Source: Duganella radicis
Lineage (GTDB): Bacteria; Pseudomonadota; Gammaproteobacteria; Burkholderiales; Burkholderiaceae_D
Reading direction: 5' to 3'
Assembly: GCF_009720825.1 (NCBI RefSeq)
Contig: NZ_WNKY01000015.1
Location: 1-64,000, forward strand
DNA: 64,000 nt
Shown: positions 26,000 to 33,755 of the stretch, one piece after another
How the letters are laid out: the number at the start of each line of letters is the position of its first letter
Numbering within the stretch: the first letter of the stretch is position 1
Made by a program: the position numbers and the translations under genes
The notes under the pieces: model-generated
Databases searched by the model: none
What the model was told of the DNA's origin: nothing
Seen by the model: only the letters and a program-made list of their open reading frames with translations

Positions 26000-26338
26000 G
26001 TGGCTACGCTGCTCTCCATCAACGCGCTGCAAGCATCGGTTGCACAAGCTGAAAGGCAGGTGCAAAAGGATCAGGTGCGCGTGAATCAGGATGCGGACCG
26101 GCTGGAAACCAGCCGCGCCCAGCTGGCCAAGGACAAGCAGACCCTGAGCGACAACCAGCGCGAAAGCAATCAGGCCACGCAGGCGACGGAGCAGCCTGCG
26201 CCGTCGGTCAACCTGAGCAGCGCGATTGAAAATCCGCCGCGCTCGGCCCAGCAGTTGCCGGCCGAGCTGGTCCAGCCCAAGCCGAGTATCAACACGCTGG
26301 GTCAGACCATCGGCCAGTACATCAACATCACGGCATAA
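26000..26338 (+). CDS. Small coiled-coil protein of unknown function (GTG start)
   Basis: A 112-residue protein starting at a GTG with GGGAAAG upstream. Residues about 10-60 are rich in Gln, Glu, Lys, Asp and Ala and should form a coiled coil (ASVAQAERQVQKDQVRVNQDADRLETSRAQL in its pattern); the C-terminal half is Pro/Gln-rich with a final hydrophobic GQTIGQYINITA. I see no signal peptide or known domain. Its 3' end overlaps the convergent hydrolase gene by 11 bases. Confidence 0.6.
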   Translation: MATLLSINALQASVAQAERQVQKDQVRVNQDADRLETSRAQLAKDKQTLSDNQRESNQATQATEQPAPSVNLSSAIENPPRSAQQLPAELVQPKPSINTLGQTIGQYINITA

Positions 26339-27389
26339 CGCCGGCCAGCGCTTCCTCGGCCACCAGCGGTTCCCACCATTTGCGTTCAGCATGCGGCTGG
26401 CGGATGTCCAGCGGCTGGCCGATTTCCGGCGTGGCGAGCGGCAGGCGGCGCTCTTCGGCCAGCTGGGCGATGCGGTCGAACGGGTCGTGCCAGGCGTGCA
26501 GCGACAAATCGAAAGTGCCATTGTGAATCGGCAGCAGCACCTTGCCGCGCAGGTCGATGTGGGCTTGCAACGACTCCTCCGGCTGCATGTGCACGTCCGG
26601 CCACTGCGGATCGTAGGCGCCGGTTTCCACCATGGTCAGGTCGAACGGGCCGTAACGGCGGCCGATTTCCTTGAAACCGTCGAAATAGCCGCTATCGCCG
26701 CTGAAAAACAGCCGAACGTCCCGATCCTCGATCACAAACGAGGCCCACAAGGTTTTGTTGCGGTCGCCCAGGCCGCGGCCGGAGAAGTGCTGGGCCGGCG
26801 TGGCCACCAGCTTGAGGCCGGCCACAAAGGCGGTCTGCCACCAGCTCAGCTGCTGCACCTTGCCGCGCGGGATGCCCCAGGAAATCAAACGGTCGCCCAC
26901 GCCCAGCGGCGTGATGAAGTGCTCGGTCTTGCCGGCCAGCTTGAGCACGGCGGCGCGGTCCAGGTGGTCGTAATGGTCGTGCGACAGGATGATGCCCTTG
27001 ATCGGCGGCAGCTCCTCGATGCTGATCGGCGGCGCGTGGAAGCGCTGCGGCCCGGCCCACTGCACCGGCGAGGCGCGCTCGGAAAACACCGGGTCGGTCA
27101 GCCAGAACTGGCCGTTGAGCTTGAGCAGCACGGTCGAGTGGCCAAGGCGGAACAGGCTGCGATCCGGAGCATCCATTAACTGCTGCTGCGTGATCGCGTG
27201 AACGGGGATCGGCAGGGACGGCACCGTGTCCTTCGGCTTGTCGAAGGCAAAACGCAGCATGATGCCCAGTGTCTTGAACAAGCCCATCTTGTGCATCCGG
27301 ACCGGATTGCGGAAACGGCCGTCACGCGAACGCGGCGCGCTCGGCACCGGCAAGCTGTCCAAACTATCGGCGGCAGATGGATACGTCAT
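26328..27389 (-). CDS. MBL-fold metallohydrolase, NAPE-PLD/UlaG-like
   Basis: A 353-residue metallo-beta-lactamase-fold protein. The metal-binding signature HDHYDHLD (H-x-H-x-D-H) is present (LSHDHYDHLDRAA), with further motifs GHSTVLLKLNGQFWLTDPVFS, FSGDSGYFDGF and LPIHNGTFDL. This set is typical of the N-acyl-phosphatidylethanolamine phospholipase D-like and UlaG-like group, which act on phosphodiesters or lactones; the substrate is unknown here. The ATG at 27389 is chosen because GCAGGAGTACCACC precedes it. Confidence 0.88.
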   Translation of the reverse strand: MTYPSAADSLDSLPVPSAPRSRDGRFRNPVRMHKMGLFKTLGIMLRFAFDKPKDTVPSLPIPVHAITQQQLMDAPDRSLFRLGHSTVLLKLNGQFWLTDPVFSERASPVQWAGPQRFHAPPISIEELPPIKGIILSHDHYDHLDRAAVLKLAGKTEHFITPLGVGDRLISWGIPRGKVQQLSWWQTAFVAGLKLVATPAQHFSGRGLGDRNKTLWASFVIEDRDVRLFFSGDSGYFDGFKEIGRRYGPFDLTMVETGAYDPQWPDVHMQPEESLQAHIDLRGKVLLPIHNGTFDLSLHAWHDPFDRIAQLAEERRLPLATPEIGQPLDIRQPHAERKWWEPLVAEEALAGVMP

Positions 27390-27545
27390 GGTGGTACTCC
27401 TGCGGTTAGTCGATCTAACCGTCAAGACGAGTCACGCACGCAAATATTGTGGCGAGAATTCAAGGTGCTATCCTCTCACTCATCGGCCGAGTTCGGCCAA
27501 AAGCAGACCTTGGCTCTTCCACCTTTCTAACCGACGCTCTATCCC

Positions 27546-27998
27546 ATGGAAATTAGTGTAAGCAAATCAATCGTTGACGGTAGTACCGTTCTTAAAAGTG
27601 GGAGCGGCACATTTTGTTTTCGACGCTTAACGCCTGGAGCATTACTTGTCACGATCACCGGAAACGATCAAGGGCAATTCGGCACTGCGGCACTGGATGA
27701 AATACGTCTTGAAATCCTTCGGCACGGGAAGCTTGAGCTGTTAGTCGATGCTGAACATGCTGAGTTGGTTACTGTCGAGGTTAGTCAAGAGTGGACCCGT
27801 TTTTTTGCAATCACCAGAGAGCAGCTGAAACGGGTAAGTGTGCTTACGGGGTCCAAGCTCATCAACTTGACGGTTGCCATTGCCCAGCATCTTTCGCAGA
27901 CTGGAAACCTCATCCAAATTTACTCGGACAGAAGCCTGTTCGAATTAGCGCTAGCTAAAGCTAGCACTGCGCAAGTTATCAAAAACGCTCGATCTTGA
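27546..27998 (+). CDS. Orphan protein, possibly STAS/SpoIIAA-like, AT-richer than its neighbours
   Basis: A 150-residue soluble protein with alternating strand/helix pattern: RRLTPGALLVTITGNDQGQFG, LRHGKLELLVDAEHA, EVSQEWTRFFAITREQLK, GSKLINLTVAIAQHL and LIQIYSDRSLFELAL. The pattern recalls STAS/SpoIIAA-like domains of bacterial proteins that follow a 'VSxEW..FF' core, but I cannot confirm it. The gene is clearly richer in A and T than the genes around it and ends 19 bases from the convergent propeller gene. Foreign origin is possible. Confidence 0.6.
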   Translation: MEISVSKSIVDGSTVLKSGSGTFCFRRLTPGALLVTITGNDQGQFGTAALDEIRLEILRHGKLELLVDAEHAELVTVEVSQEWTRFFAITREQLKRVSVLTGSKLINLTVAIAQHLSQTGNLIQIYSDRSLFELALAKASTAQVIKNARS

Positions 27999-28016
27999 TC
28001 TGGCTTGAGGACTTCT

Positions 28017-29108
28017 TCACGCGAACGCCACCGCGTAAATCGGCGGCAAGTTGGTGGAGATGGTTTGCCACTGGCCGCCGCCGTCTTCCGACAGCCACGC
28101 TCCGCCGGTGGTGGAGCCCATCAGCAGAATCTGCCCATCATCGCTGACCGCCAGCCCGTGGCGATACACCAGATCGTAGCAATGCTGGTGCGGCAGGCCG
28201 CCGCGCCAGGCGGTGAAGTGCCGGCCGCCGTCGGTGGTGCGGGTGACCGCCAGCGAGGCTTGCGGCGGGATGCGCTTGCTGTCGGCCTCGGCCGGCACGA
28301 ACCAGGCCGTCTCGCCGTCCCGCGGATGCACCGCCGTCACGAAGCCGAAGTTGGAGATCGGCGCGGCCGGCGTGATCTCGCGCCAGTTGGCGCCATTGTC
28401 GATGCTGCGCCAGATGCCGTTGTGATGCTGGCACCACAGCTTGTCCGGCTCGCCCGCGCAGCGGACGATGCGGTGCGGGTCCTGCACCGCCTGATCGTCG
28501 GCCAGCTCGGGCGGCATGTAGGCGGCCTTCATGCCCTTGGCGCGCATGGTCCAGCTGGCGCCCCCGTCCTCGGTCAGCCAGGCGCCGCCGCAGGACACGC
28601 CGACCAGCACCGACTTGCTGTCGCGCGGATCGACGCAGATGCTGTGGATACCCGGCACATCGTAGCCGCCGCCCATCCACCTGGCGCGCTCCGGCACATT
28701 CCACAAGCCGTCCACCAGCCGCCAGCTGCCGCCGCGGTCGGCCGAGCGGAACAGGCCGCCCGGCAGGGTGCCGGCCCACAGCACGCCCGGCTCGTCCGGC
28801 CCGCCGGTCGCCAGCGACCAGATTTGCTTGACGGTCCACTCGACCGGATCGGCGCTGTCGGCCGGCTTGGCCGGGAAGGCCGGCGCCGCCACTTCCACCC
28901 ATTCCTTGCTGCCCGGATCGCGCCGGTGCAGCTTGGCGCCGAAATGGCCGAGGTTGAGCGCGGCGTACAGCGTGCCGTCGCGCCGGTCCGGCAACACCAT
29001 CGACACCGGATCGCCGAGGAAATGCTGCTGGTCCAACAGCCACGCCTCATGCGTGCGATACACTTCAAACAAACCTTTGCGGGTCGCGATGTAGGCGCGA
29101 TCGGACAT
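28017..29108 (-). CDS. BNR/WD40-like beta-propeller (exo-alpha-sialidase-like) protein
   Basis: A 363-residue protein without a signal peptide, made of repeated Asp-box-like segments (e.g. SADRGGSWR, TEDGGASWT, SIDNGANWR, TTDGGRHF, SEDGGGQWQ), the S/T-x-D-x-G-x-x-W pattern of BNR propellers. The sialidase catalytic arginines are not evident, so a true sialidase is unlikely. The start at 29108 has AGGAGG at ideal spacing; the longer frame from 29168 is discarded. It follows a MoaD-like gene with a 1-base gap, so the two are translationally coupled. Confidence 0.85.
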   Translation of the reverse strand: MSDRAYIATRKGLFEVYRTHEAWLLDQQHFLGDPVSMVLPDRRDGTLYAALNLGHFGAKLHRRDPGSKEWVEVAAPAFPAKPADSADPVEWTVKQIWSLATGGPDEPGVLWAGTLPGGLFRSADRGGSWRLVDGLWNVPERARWMGGGYDVPGIHSICVDPRDSKSVLVGVSCGGAWLTEDGGASWTMRAKGMKAAYMPPELADDQAVQDPHRIVRCAGEPDKLWCQHHNGIWRSIDNGANWREITPAAPISNFGFVTAVHPRDGETAWFVPAEADSKRIPPQASLAVTRTTDGGRHFTAWRGGLPHQHCYDLVYRHGLAVSDDGQILLMGSTTGGAWLSEDGGGQWQTISTNLPPIYAVAFA

Positions 29109-29109
29109 A

Positions 29110-29379
29110 TCAGCCTCCTGACAGTGCTTGCAAAATGTAGACCTGGGATTGTGGCGTGAGCGCGTCATCCAGCCGCTTGGGATCGCGGGCGCGCTGGCCG
29201 TCGATGAAGATCACCACGTTCTCGCGCAGGCCGCCCTGCTCGTCGAGCACGTAGCCGCGCAGGCGCGGATGGTCGGCGAAACAGCCGTCGAGCGCGCTGC
29301 GCAGATCGGCCGCAGTGGTGTCCACTTGCGGCACGCGCATGAAGCGGCCCAGCTGCTGGGTGAATATCAATTTCGCCAT
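29110..29379 (-). CDS. MoaD/ThiS-like ubiquitin-fold protein ending in Gly-Gly
   Basis: An 89-residue protein (MAKLIFTQQLGRF at its start) with an alternating beta-grasp pattern and the C-terminal ...QALSGG, the Gly-Gly tail used by MoaD and ThiS as a sulfur carrier. The conserved segment LRENVVIFIDGQ and SQVYILQALSGG fit MoaD-like proteins. No MoaE, MoeB or ThiF-type activating enzyme is nearby, so the activation partner is elsewhere or none is needed. It is followed after 1 base by a BNR-propeller gene on the same strand. Confidence 0.85.
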   Translation of the reverse strand: MAKLIFTQQLGRFMRVPQVDTTAADLRSALDGCFADHPRLRGYVLDEQGGLRENVVIFIDGQRARDPKRLDDALTPQSQVYILQALSGG

Positions 29380-29439
29380 CTTGCAGATTCTATGCCGATT
29401 GGGGCTAAAATGAAATCGCCTCAACCACCGGAGCCCTGC

Positions 29440-29745
29440 ATGTCGATTACGCCGCAAGAACTGGAACTGCTGATGCAGGAAGTGGAGAAGGAAGACCCCA
29501 TCGATTTCGCCGACCTGCCGTTTGAAGAGGAAGAGTTGCGCGGGCTGATCGCCAACCACCTGTGCGAGATGGCGGACGCGATGGAGAACTTCAGCGAGGA
29601 AGACAAGCACCTGACCTTGCTGGCGGTGGCCGCCAAGCTGGTGCTGGAAAACCTCGTGCTGCACGTGCAGATGCTGCGCCAGCATGACGTGCCGCTCAAC
29701 CAGACCACGGAGGCGCTGCTGAGCCGCCTCCGCAGAAAGGACTGA
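29440..29745 (+). CDS. Small acidic protein of unknown function
   Basis: A 101-residue, strongly acidic and helical protein (starts MSITPQELELLMQEVEKEDP; includes FADLPFEEEELRGLIANHLC and FSEEDKHLTLLAVAAKLVLENLVLHVQML). The ATG at 29440 has CCGGAGCC upstream; an ATG at 29410 would add ten residues. No membrane segment. It is divergent from the MoaD-like gene (60-base gap) and its stop abuts the end of the convergent AhpD-like gene. I recognise no domain. Confidence 0.7.
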   Translation: MSITPQELELLMQEVEKEDPIDFADLPFEEEELRGLIANHLCEMADAMENFSEEDKHLTLLAVAAKLVLENLVLHVQMLRQHDVPLNQTTEALLSRLRRKD

Positions 29746-30282
29746 TCAGTCAGCCGCTGGGAAATCCAGCGCCGTCACATTCACCCGGTTGAACAGATTG
29801 GTGAAGGTGATGGAGGTGATCGCCAGCAGCGTATCGACGATTTGCGCATCGCTGTAGCCGGCCTGCTTCACCGCCTGCACGGCCTCGGCCGGCACATCGC
29901 CGCTGGTGCGCGCCACGGCGTGGACAAACGCGGCCAGCGCATCGACCTGGGCGTCGCCAGTGGCCTGACCATGGCGCACGCCAAGGATGGCGTCCTTGCT
30001 CAGGCCAGCTTTGCCGCCCATCAGCGTGTGTGCGGCAAGGCAGTAATCGCACTGCGCATCCTGGCTGACGGCCAGCTTGATCACTTCAATCTCCTTGGCG
30101 CTCAGGCTGCTTTTGCGCAGCGCGCCGTCCAGATTCAGCGCGGCTTCCAGCGCCAGTGGGCTGTTACTGCCGATGCCCACATAGGCATTCGGCACCTTGC
30201 CGATCGCGCCCTTGATGGCGGTGAACAGTTGGGCGGCGTGGCCGGTAGCTTCCGAGACGGGCTGGGTGAACAGACGGGACAT
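29746..30282 (-). CDS. AhpD/carboxymuconolactone decarboxylase-family protein
   Basis: A 178-residue all-helical protein with the active CxxC-x3-H of AhpD-like enzymes (CDYCLAAH, near residues 79-86) and SAKEIEVIKLAVSQ upstream, typical of the family. Members act as peroxidases or reductases using the disulfide. It is divergent from an AraC-type regulator with a cupin sensor (112-base gap), a common pairing, so that regulator probably controls it. TGAAAGGAAACACATC precedes the ATG. Confidence 0.88.
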   Translation of the reverse strand: MSRLFTQPVSEATGHAAQLFTAIKGAIGKVPNAYVGIGSNSPLALEAALNLDGALRKSSLSAKEIEVIKLAVSQDAQCDYCLAAHTLMGGKAGLSKDAILGVRHGQATGDAQVDALAAFVHAVARTSGDVPAEAVQAVKQAGYSDAQIVDTLLAITSITFTNLFNRVNVTALDFPAAD

Positions 30283-30394
30283 GATGTGTTTCCTTTCAAA
30301 GTGAGTTGGTATGGAACACAGTCTAGGCCGGTCGGCTGCGATGATGAATGCCTGAAATGCTCTATAATTTGCTCTATCGTCTCATCAGCATAGT

Positions 30395-31294
30395 ATGGAT
30401 TCCCTTAGCCACCTGCTTTCCCTCTACCCCGTGCGCACCGCGCTGGACGTGCGCTGCCGCTTCGGCGCGCCCTGGGTGCTGGACCACGACGGCGCGCCGC
30501 ATGGCGTCGCCCCCTATCACCTGATCGTGCACGGCGAGGCGCTGTGCGGCGAGGTGCAGCTGCAAAGCGGCGACATCATCGTCTTCCCGCACGGCACCGC
30601 GCACCGGCTGCACATCGGCGATCCGGCGCAAGCCACGCCGCCGCGCGCCGAGCCGGGCCTGCTGCGCTATGAAAGCAATGACGGCGACGGCCCGCAAACC
30701 GACATCCTGTGCGGCGAATTTCATTTTGACGCCGAGGGCGGCGCCGGCCTGCTGGCCGCCCTGCCGCCGATGCTGGTGGTGCGCACCGCCGGCCGGCCCG
30801 ACGCGCAAAGCCTGCGCCACCTGATGCGCATGTTGCAGGAGGAAGCGGAAGCGCCGCGCAACGGTTCTGAAGCCATCGTGCGGCAACTGGCATCGGCCCT
30901 GTTCGCGCTGCTGATGCGCACCTGGCTGGAGCAGGCGCTGGCAGTGCCGGGTTTGATCGGCGTGCTGGCCGAACGGCGTTTGCAGGCCGCGCTGAACGGC
31001 ATGCTGGCCGCGCCGGAAAAATCATGGACCTTGGAAGAACTGGCGGAAGCCAGCCACATGTCGCGCGCCACCTTCGCGCGCCTGTTCAAACAAGCCGCCA
31101 ACGCCACGCCGGCCGACGTGCTGACACAACTGCGCATGGCGCGCGCCGCCCGCCTGCTGGACGAAGGCCGCGCCGCCGGTGCCGTCGCCGATGCGGTCGG
31201 CTACCAGTCGGAAGCGGCCTTCAACCGCGCCTTCAAGCGCCAGTACGGCCTCGGCCCCGGCGCCTACCGCAAACGCACCCGTGACATTGCGTAG
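30395..31294 (+). CDS. AraC-family regulator with cupin sensor domain
   Basis: A 299-residue protein: N-terminal cupin_6-type sensor (VRCRFGAPWVLDHDG, PYHLIVHGEALCGEV, GDIIVFPHGTAHRL) at about 10-190, and a C-terminal AraC double HTH at about 200-295 (WTLEELAEASHMSRATFARLFKQA and VADAVGYQSEAAFNRAFKRQYGLGPGAYRK). It lies divergent from the AhpD-like gene and likely activates it. The ligand is unknown. Confidence 0.9.
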   Translation: MDSLSHLLSLYPVRTALDVRCRFGAPWVLDHDGAPHGVAPYHLIVHGEALCGEVQLQSGDIIVFPHGTAHRLHIGDPAQATPPRAEPGLLRYESNDGDGPQTDILCGEFHFDAEGGAGLLAALPPMLVVRTAGRPDAQSLRHLMRMLQEEAEAPRNGSEAIVRQLASALFALLMRTWLEQALAVPGLIGVLAERRLQAALNGMLAAPEKSWTLEELAEASHMSRATFARLFKQAANATPADVLTQLRMARAARLLDEGRAAGAVADAVGYQSEAAFNRAFKRQYGLGPGAYRKRTRDIA

Positions 31295-31498
31295 ACCAAA
31301 TTCCACTAGTACGCTACGTCCTCCAAGCGATAGCGGAACTTGCGCCGCTCGGGCAAGTCCCAGCCTTCTCCTGGATTTAGACCGGCAAACCCACAAGAAG
31401 TTCAGGGCAGAGGAAAAATAGAGAGAAATAGGGGAAAACAGAAGAGAAAATAGAACGAAATCCACAAGGGAACGCCAATGTCTCCCCTTCTGAATCCC

Positions 31499-31777
31499 CT
31501 AGAACTGGCTGGCGGCCGGGGCTTCGATGGTCAGGTCGGCGGTGGCGATGGCGACGCAGGGCAGGATGTAGCCTTCGCGCTTCTCGTCGAGGCTGAGGCC
31601 CGGCCATTCGATCTTGTAGCGCACCGCGCCGCTGGTGGAAAGGCAGATGCAGGTGCGGCAGGTGCCGTTGCGGCAGGAACTGGGCAGGCGTATGCCGGCC
31701 TGCTCGGCCGCTTCCAGCACCGTGTCCGGCGCCTCGGCGTCAAACGTCCATCCCTGCCCTGCCAGCGTAATCTTCAT
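31499..31777 (-). CDS. [2Fe-2S] plant-type ferredoxin, stand-alone
   Basis: A 92-residue single-domain ferredoxin with the cluster motif C-x4-C-x2-C (CRNGTCRTC, about 35-43) and the fourth cysteine in ILPCVA (near 73). It is the last gene after the two permease genes of the BMP transporter (32-base gap, same strand). The divergent arm of the same locus encodes a Rieske oxygenase, so the likely role is electron supply to that oxygenase; a reductase is not present in the window. The ATG is preceded by AGGGACC. Confidence 0.9.
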   Translation of the reverse strand: MKITLAGQGWTFDAEAPDTVLEAAEQAGIRLPSSCRNGTCRTCICLSTSGAVRYKIEWPGLSLDEKREGYILPCVAIATADLTIEAPAASQF

Positions 31778-31809
31778 GGTCCCTGCCGCGCTTAGAAAGC
31801 GACATGGTA

Positions 31810-32697
31810 TCAGGCCTGGTCCGGTTTGAAGTTCTGCCCCAGCGACATGGGTTTATTCAACAAGATGGTCTGCGGGTTTCGGCAGATCAGCACCAGCACG
31901 ACGATGGTAGCAATGTATGGCAGCATGGACAGGAACTCCGACGGTATCGCCAGCCCCATGCCCTGCCCGTGGAACTGCAACACCGTCACGCCGCCGAACA
32001 GGTAGGCGCCGATCAACACGCCGCGCGGCTTCCACGTCGCAAACACCACCTGCGCCAGCGCGATCCAGCCACGGCCGGCGGTCATGCCCTCCACCCACAT
32101 CGGCGTCAGCGCCAGCGACAGGTAGGCGCCAGCCAGTCCCGCCATGGCGCCGCCGAACAGCACCGTGCCGTAGCGCAGGCCGATCACCGGGAAGCCAATG
32201 GCGTGCGCGCTGTGCGGCGACTCGCCCACCGCGCGGATGATCAACCCAAGCCGCGTGCGCGCCAGCATCCAGCCGATCAGCAGCACCAGCGCAATCGAGA
32301 AGTACACCATGCCGTCAAAGCCCCACAGCACAGGCATGCGCTCCACCGTCTGCCCCACGTAGCCGCGGCCAAGGAAGGCCGAGACGCCAATCCCGAACAA
32401 GGTCAAGGCGAGGCCGGTGGCCACCTGATTGGTTTGCAGCGTCAGCACCAGAAAGCCGAATACCAGTGACATCAGCATGCCCGCCGCCATGGCCGCCATC
32501 AAACCGAGCGTCATGCTGCCGGAAGTGAGCGTAACCCCGAAGCCGACCACCGCGCCCACCAGCATCATGCCCTCCAGCCCCAGATTGAGCACACCGGAAC
32601 GCTCGGTCACCAGCTCGCCCATGGACGCCACCACCAGCGGCGTGGCCGCGCCGGCGGTACTGGCGAGGAAGGCGATCAACAATTCAGTGGTCATCAT
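31810..32697 (-). CDS. ABC transporter permease (BMP/nucleoside type), second subunit
   Basis: A 295-residue membrane protein with about eight or nine hydrophobic segments and the BPD_transp_2 type pattern ([18 protein letters not shown] near residue 32; [19 protein letters not shown]). It forms the channel with the preceding permease. Its ATG overlaps the stop of that gene (ATGATGA), so translation is coupled. It belongs to the group that imports purine nucleosides (YufQ/NupQ-like). A longer same-frame reading to 33021 is in the permease gene upstream and is rejected. Confidence 0.92.
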   Translation of the reverse strand: MMTTELLIAFLASTAGAATPLVVASMGELVTERSGVLNLGLEGMMLVGAVVGFGVTLTSGSMTLGLMAAMAAGMLMSLVFGFLVLTLQTNQVATGLALTLFGIGVSAFLGRGYVGQTVERMPVLWGFDGMVYFSIALVLLIGWMLARTRLGLIIRAVGESPHSAHAIGFPVIGLRYGTVLFGGAMAGLAGAYLSLALTPMWVEGMTAGRGWIALAQVVFATWKPRGVLIGAYLFGGVTVLQFHGQGMGLAIPSEFLSMLPYIATIVVLVLICRNPQTILLNKPMSLGQNFKPDQA

Positions 32698-33755
32698 GCA
32701 TACACCTCGTTTCGGATGCGGTAGTGGATGAACAGGTCGGCGGCCAGCAGGTAAAACAACAGCAGCCCCTGGAAGATGCCGGTGATGGCGGACGGCGCTT
32801 GCAGCTCGATCTGCGCCGTCTCGCCACCGATGTACAGCAGGGACATCAGCAACGCCGACAGCACCACACCGAGCGGATGCAAGCGTCCCACATACGCCAC
32901 GATGATGGCCGCGAAGCCATAGCCGGGCGACACCGATGGCTGCAACTGCCCCAGCGGCCCCGCCACCTCGCCCACGCCGGCGATGCCGGACAGCGCGCCG
33001 CTCACCATGAAGGCCAGCCACACATTGCGCGGCTCACTAAAGCCCGCATACAGCGCGGCGGCCGGCGCCATGCCGCTGACCTGCATGCGATAGCCAGCGA
33101 AGGTGTGCTTGCAGAAGAACCACGCGGCGCCAGCCATCAGCAGCGACAGGATGAAGGCGGCGTTGACGCGCAAGCCTTCCACCAGCAGCGGCAAGGTGGC
33201 CGACTCGCTGAACATTTTCGATTGCGGGAAGTTGAAGCCGGCCGGGTCGCGCATCGGCCCGTGTACCAGATAGCTGAGCAAATGGTAGGCGATGTACACC
33301 AGCATCAGGCTGACCAGAATTTCGCTGGTGTTGAAGCGTGTGCGCAGCAACGCCGGTATCGCCGCCCACAGCATGCCGCCCACGGCGCCGGCCAGCAGCA
33401 TCAACGGCAGTACCCACCAAGCCTGCACTTCGTCGAAGTACAGCGCCACCGCACCAGCCGCAATGGCGCCGATGGTCAGCTGGCCGTCGGCGCCGATGTT
33501 GTTGACGTTGGCGCGGAAGCCGATCGCCAGCCCGACGCCGCACAGGATCAACGGCGTGGCTTTCAGCAGCAATTCGCCGATGCCATAGGCCGTGGTCCAC
33601 GGTTTGATGAAGTAGACGTAGAACGCGTGCAGCGGTTCCTGTCCCATGAAGAAGAACAGCATGGAGCCGGTCAGCAGCATGGCCACCGCCGCGATCAGCG
33701 GGGAGGCCAGCATCATGCGGCGCGAGGGTTCGGGGCGTCGTTCAAGCCTGGACAT
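32694..33755 (-). CDS. ABC transporter permease (BMP/nucleoside type), first subunit
   Basis: A 353-residue polytopic membrane protein with about ten hydrophobic segments, including the conserved FRANVNNIGADGQLTIGAIAAG segment of BMP-linked (YufP-like) permeases. Partner of the ATP-binding protein upstream (14-base overlap) and of the second permease downstream (4-base overlap). Substrate class, by family and context, is purine nucleosides or bases. Confidence 0.92.
   Translation of the reverse strand: MSRLERRPEPSRRMMLASPLIAAVAMLLTGSMLFFFMGQEPLHAFYVYFIKPWTTAYGIGELLLKATPLILCGVGLAIGFRANVNNIGADGQLTIGAIAAGAVALYFDEVQAWWVLPLMLLAGAVGGMLWAAIPALLRTRFNTSEILVSLMLVYIAYHLLSYLVHGPMRDPAGFNFPQSKMFSESATLPLLVEGLRVNAAFILSLLMAGAAWFFCKHTFAGYRMQVSGMAPAAALYAGFSEPRNVWLAFMVSGALSGIAGVGEVAGPLGQLQPSVSPGYGFAAIIVAYVGRLHPLGVVLSALLMSLLYIGGETAQIELQAPSAITGIFQGLLLFYLLAADLFIHYRIRNEVYA

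Noticed and set aside
31810..33021. A longer 403-residue reading of the second ABC permease
   Set aside because: The extra N-terminus lies inside the first permease gene in another frame; the ATG overlapping that gene's stop gives the normal family length.
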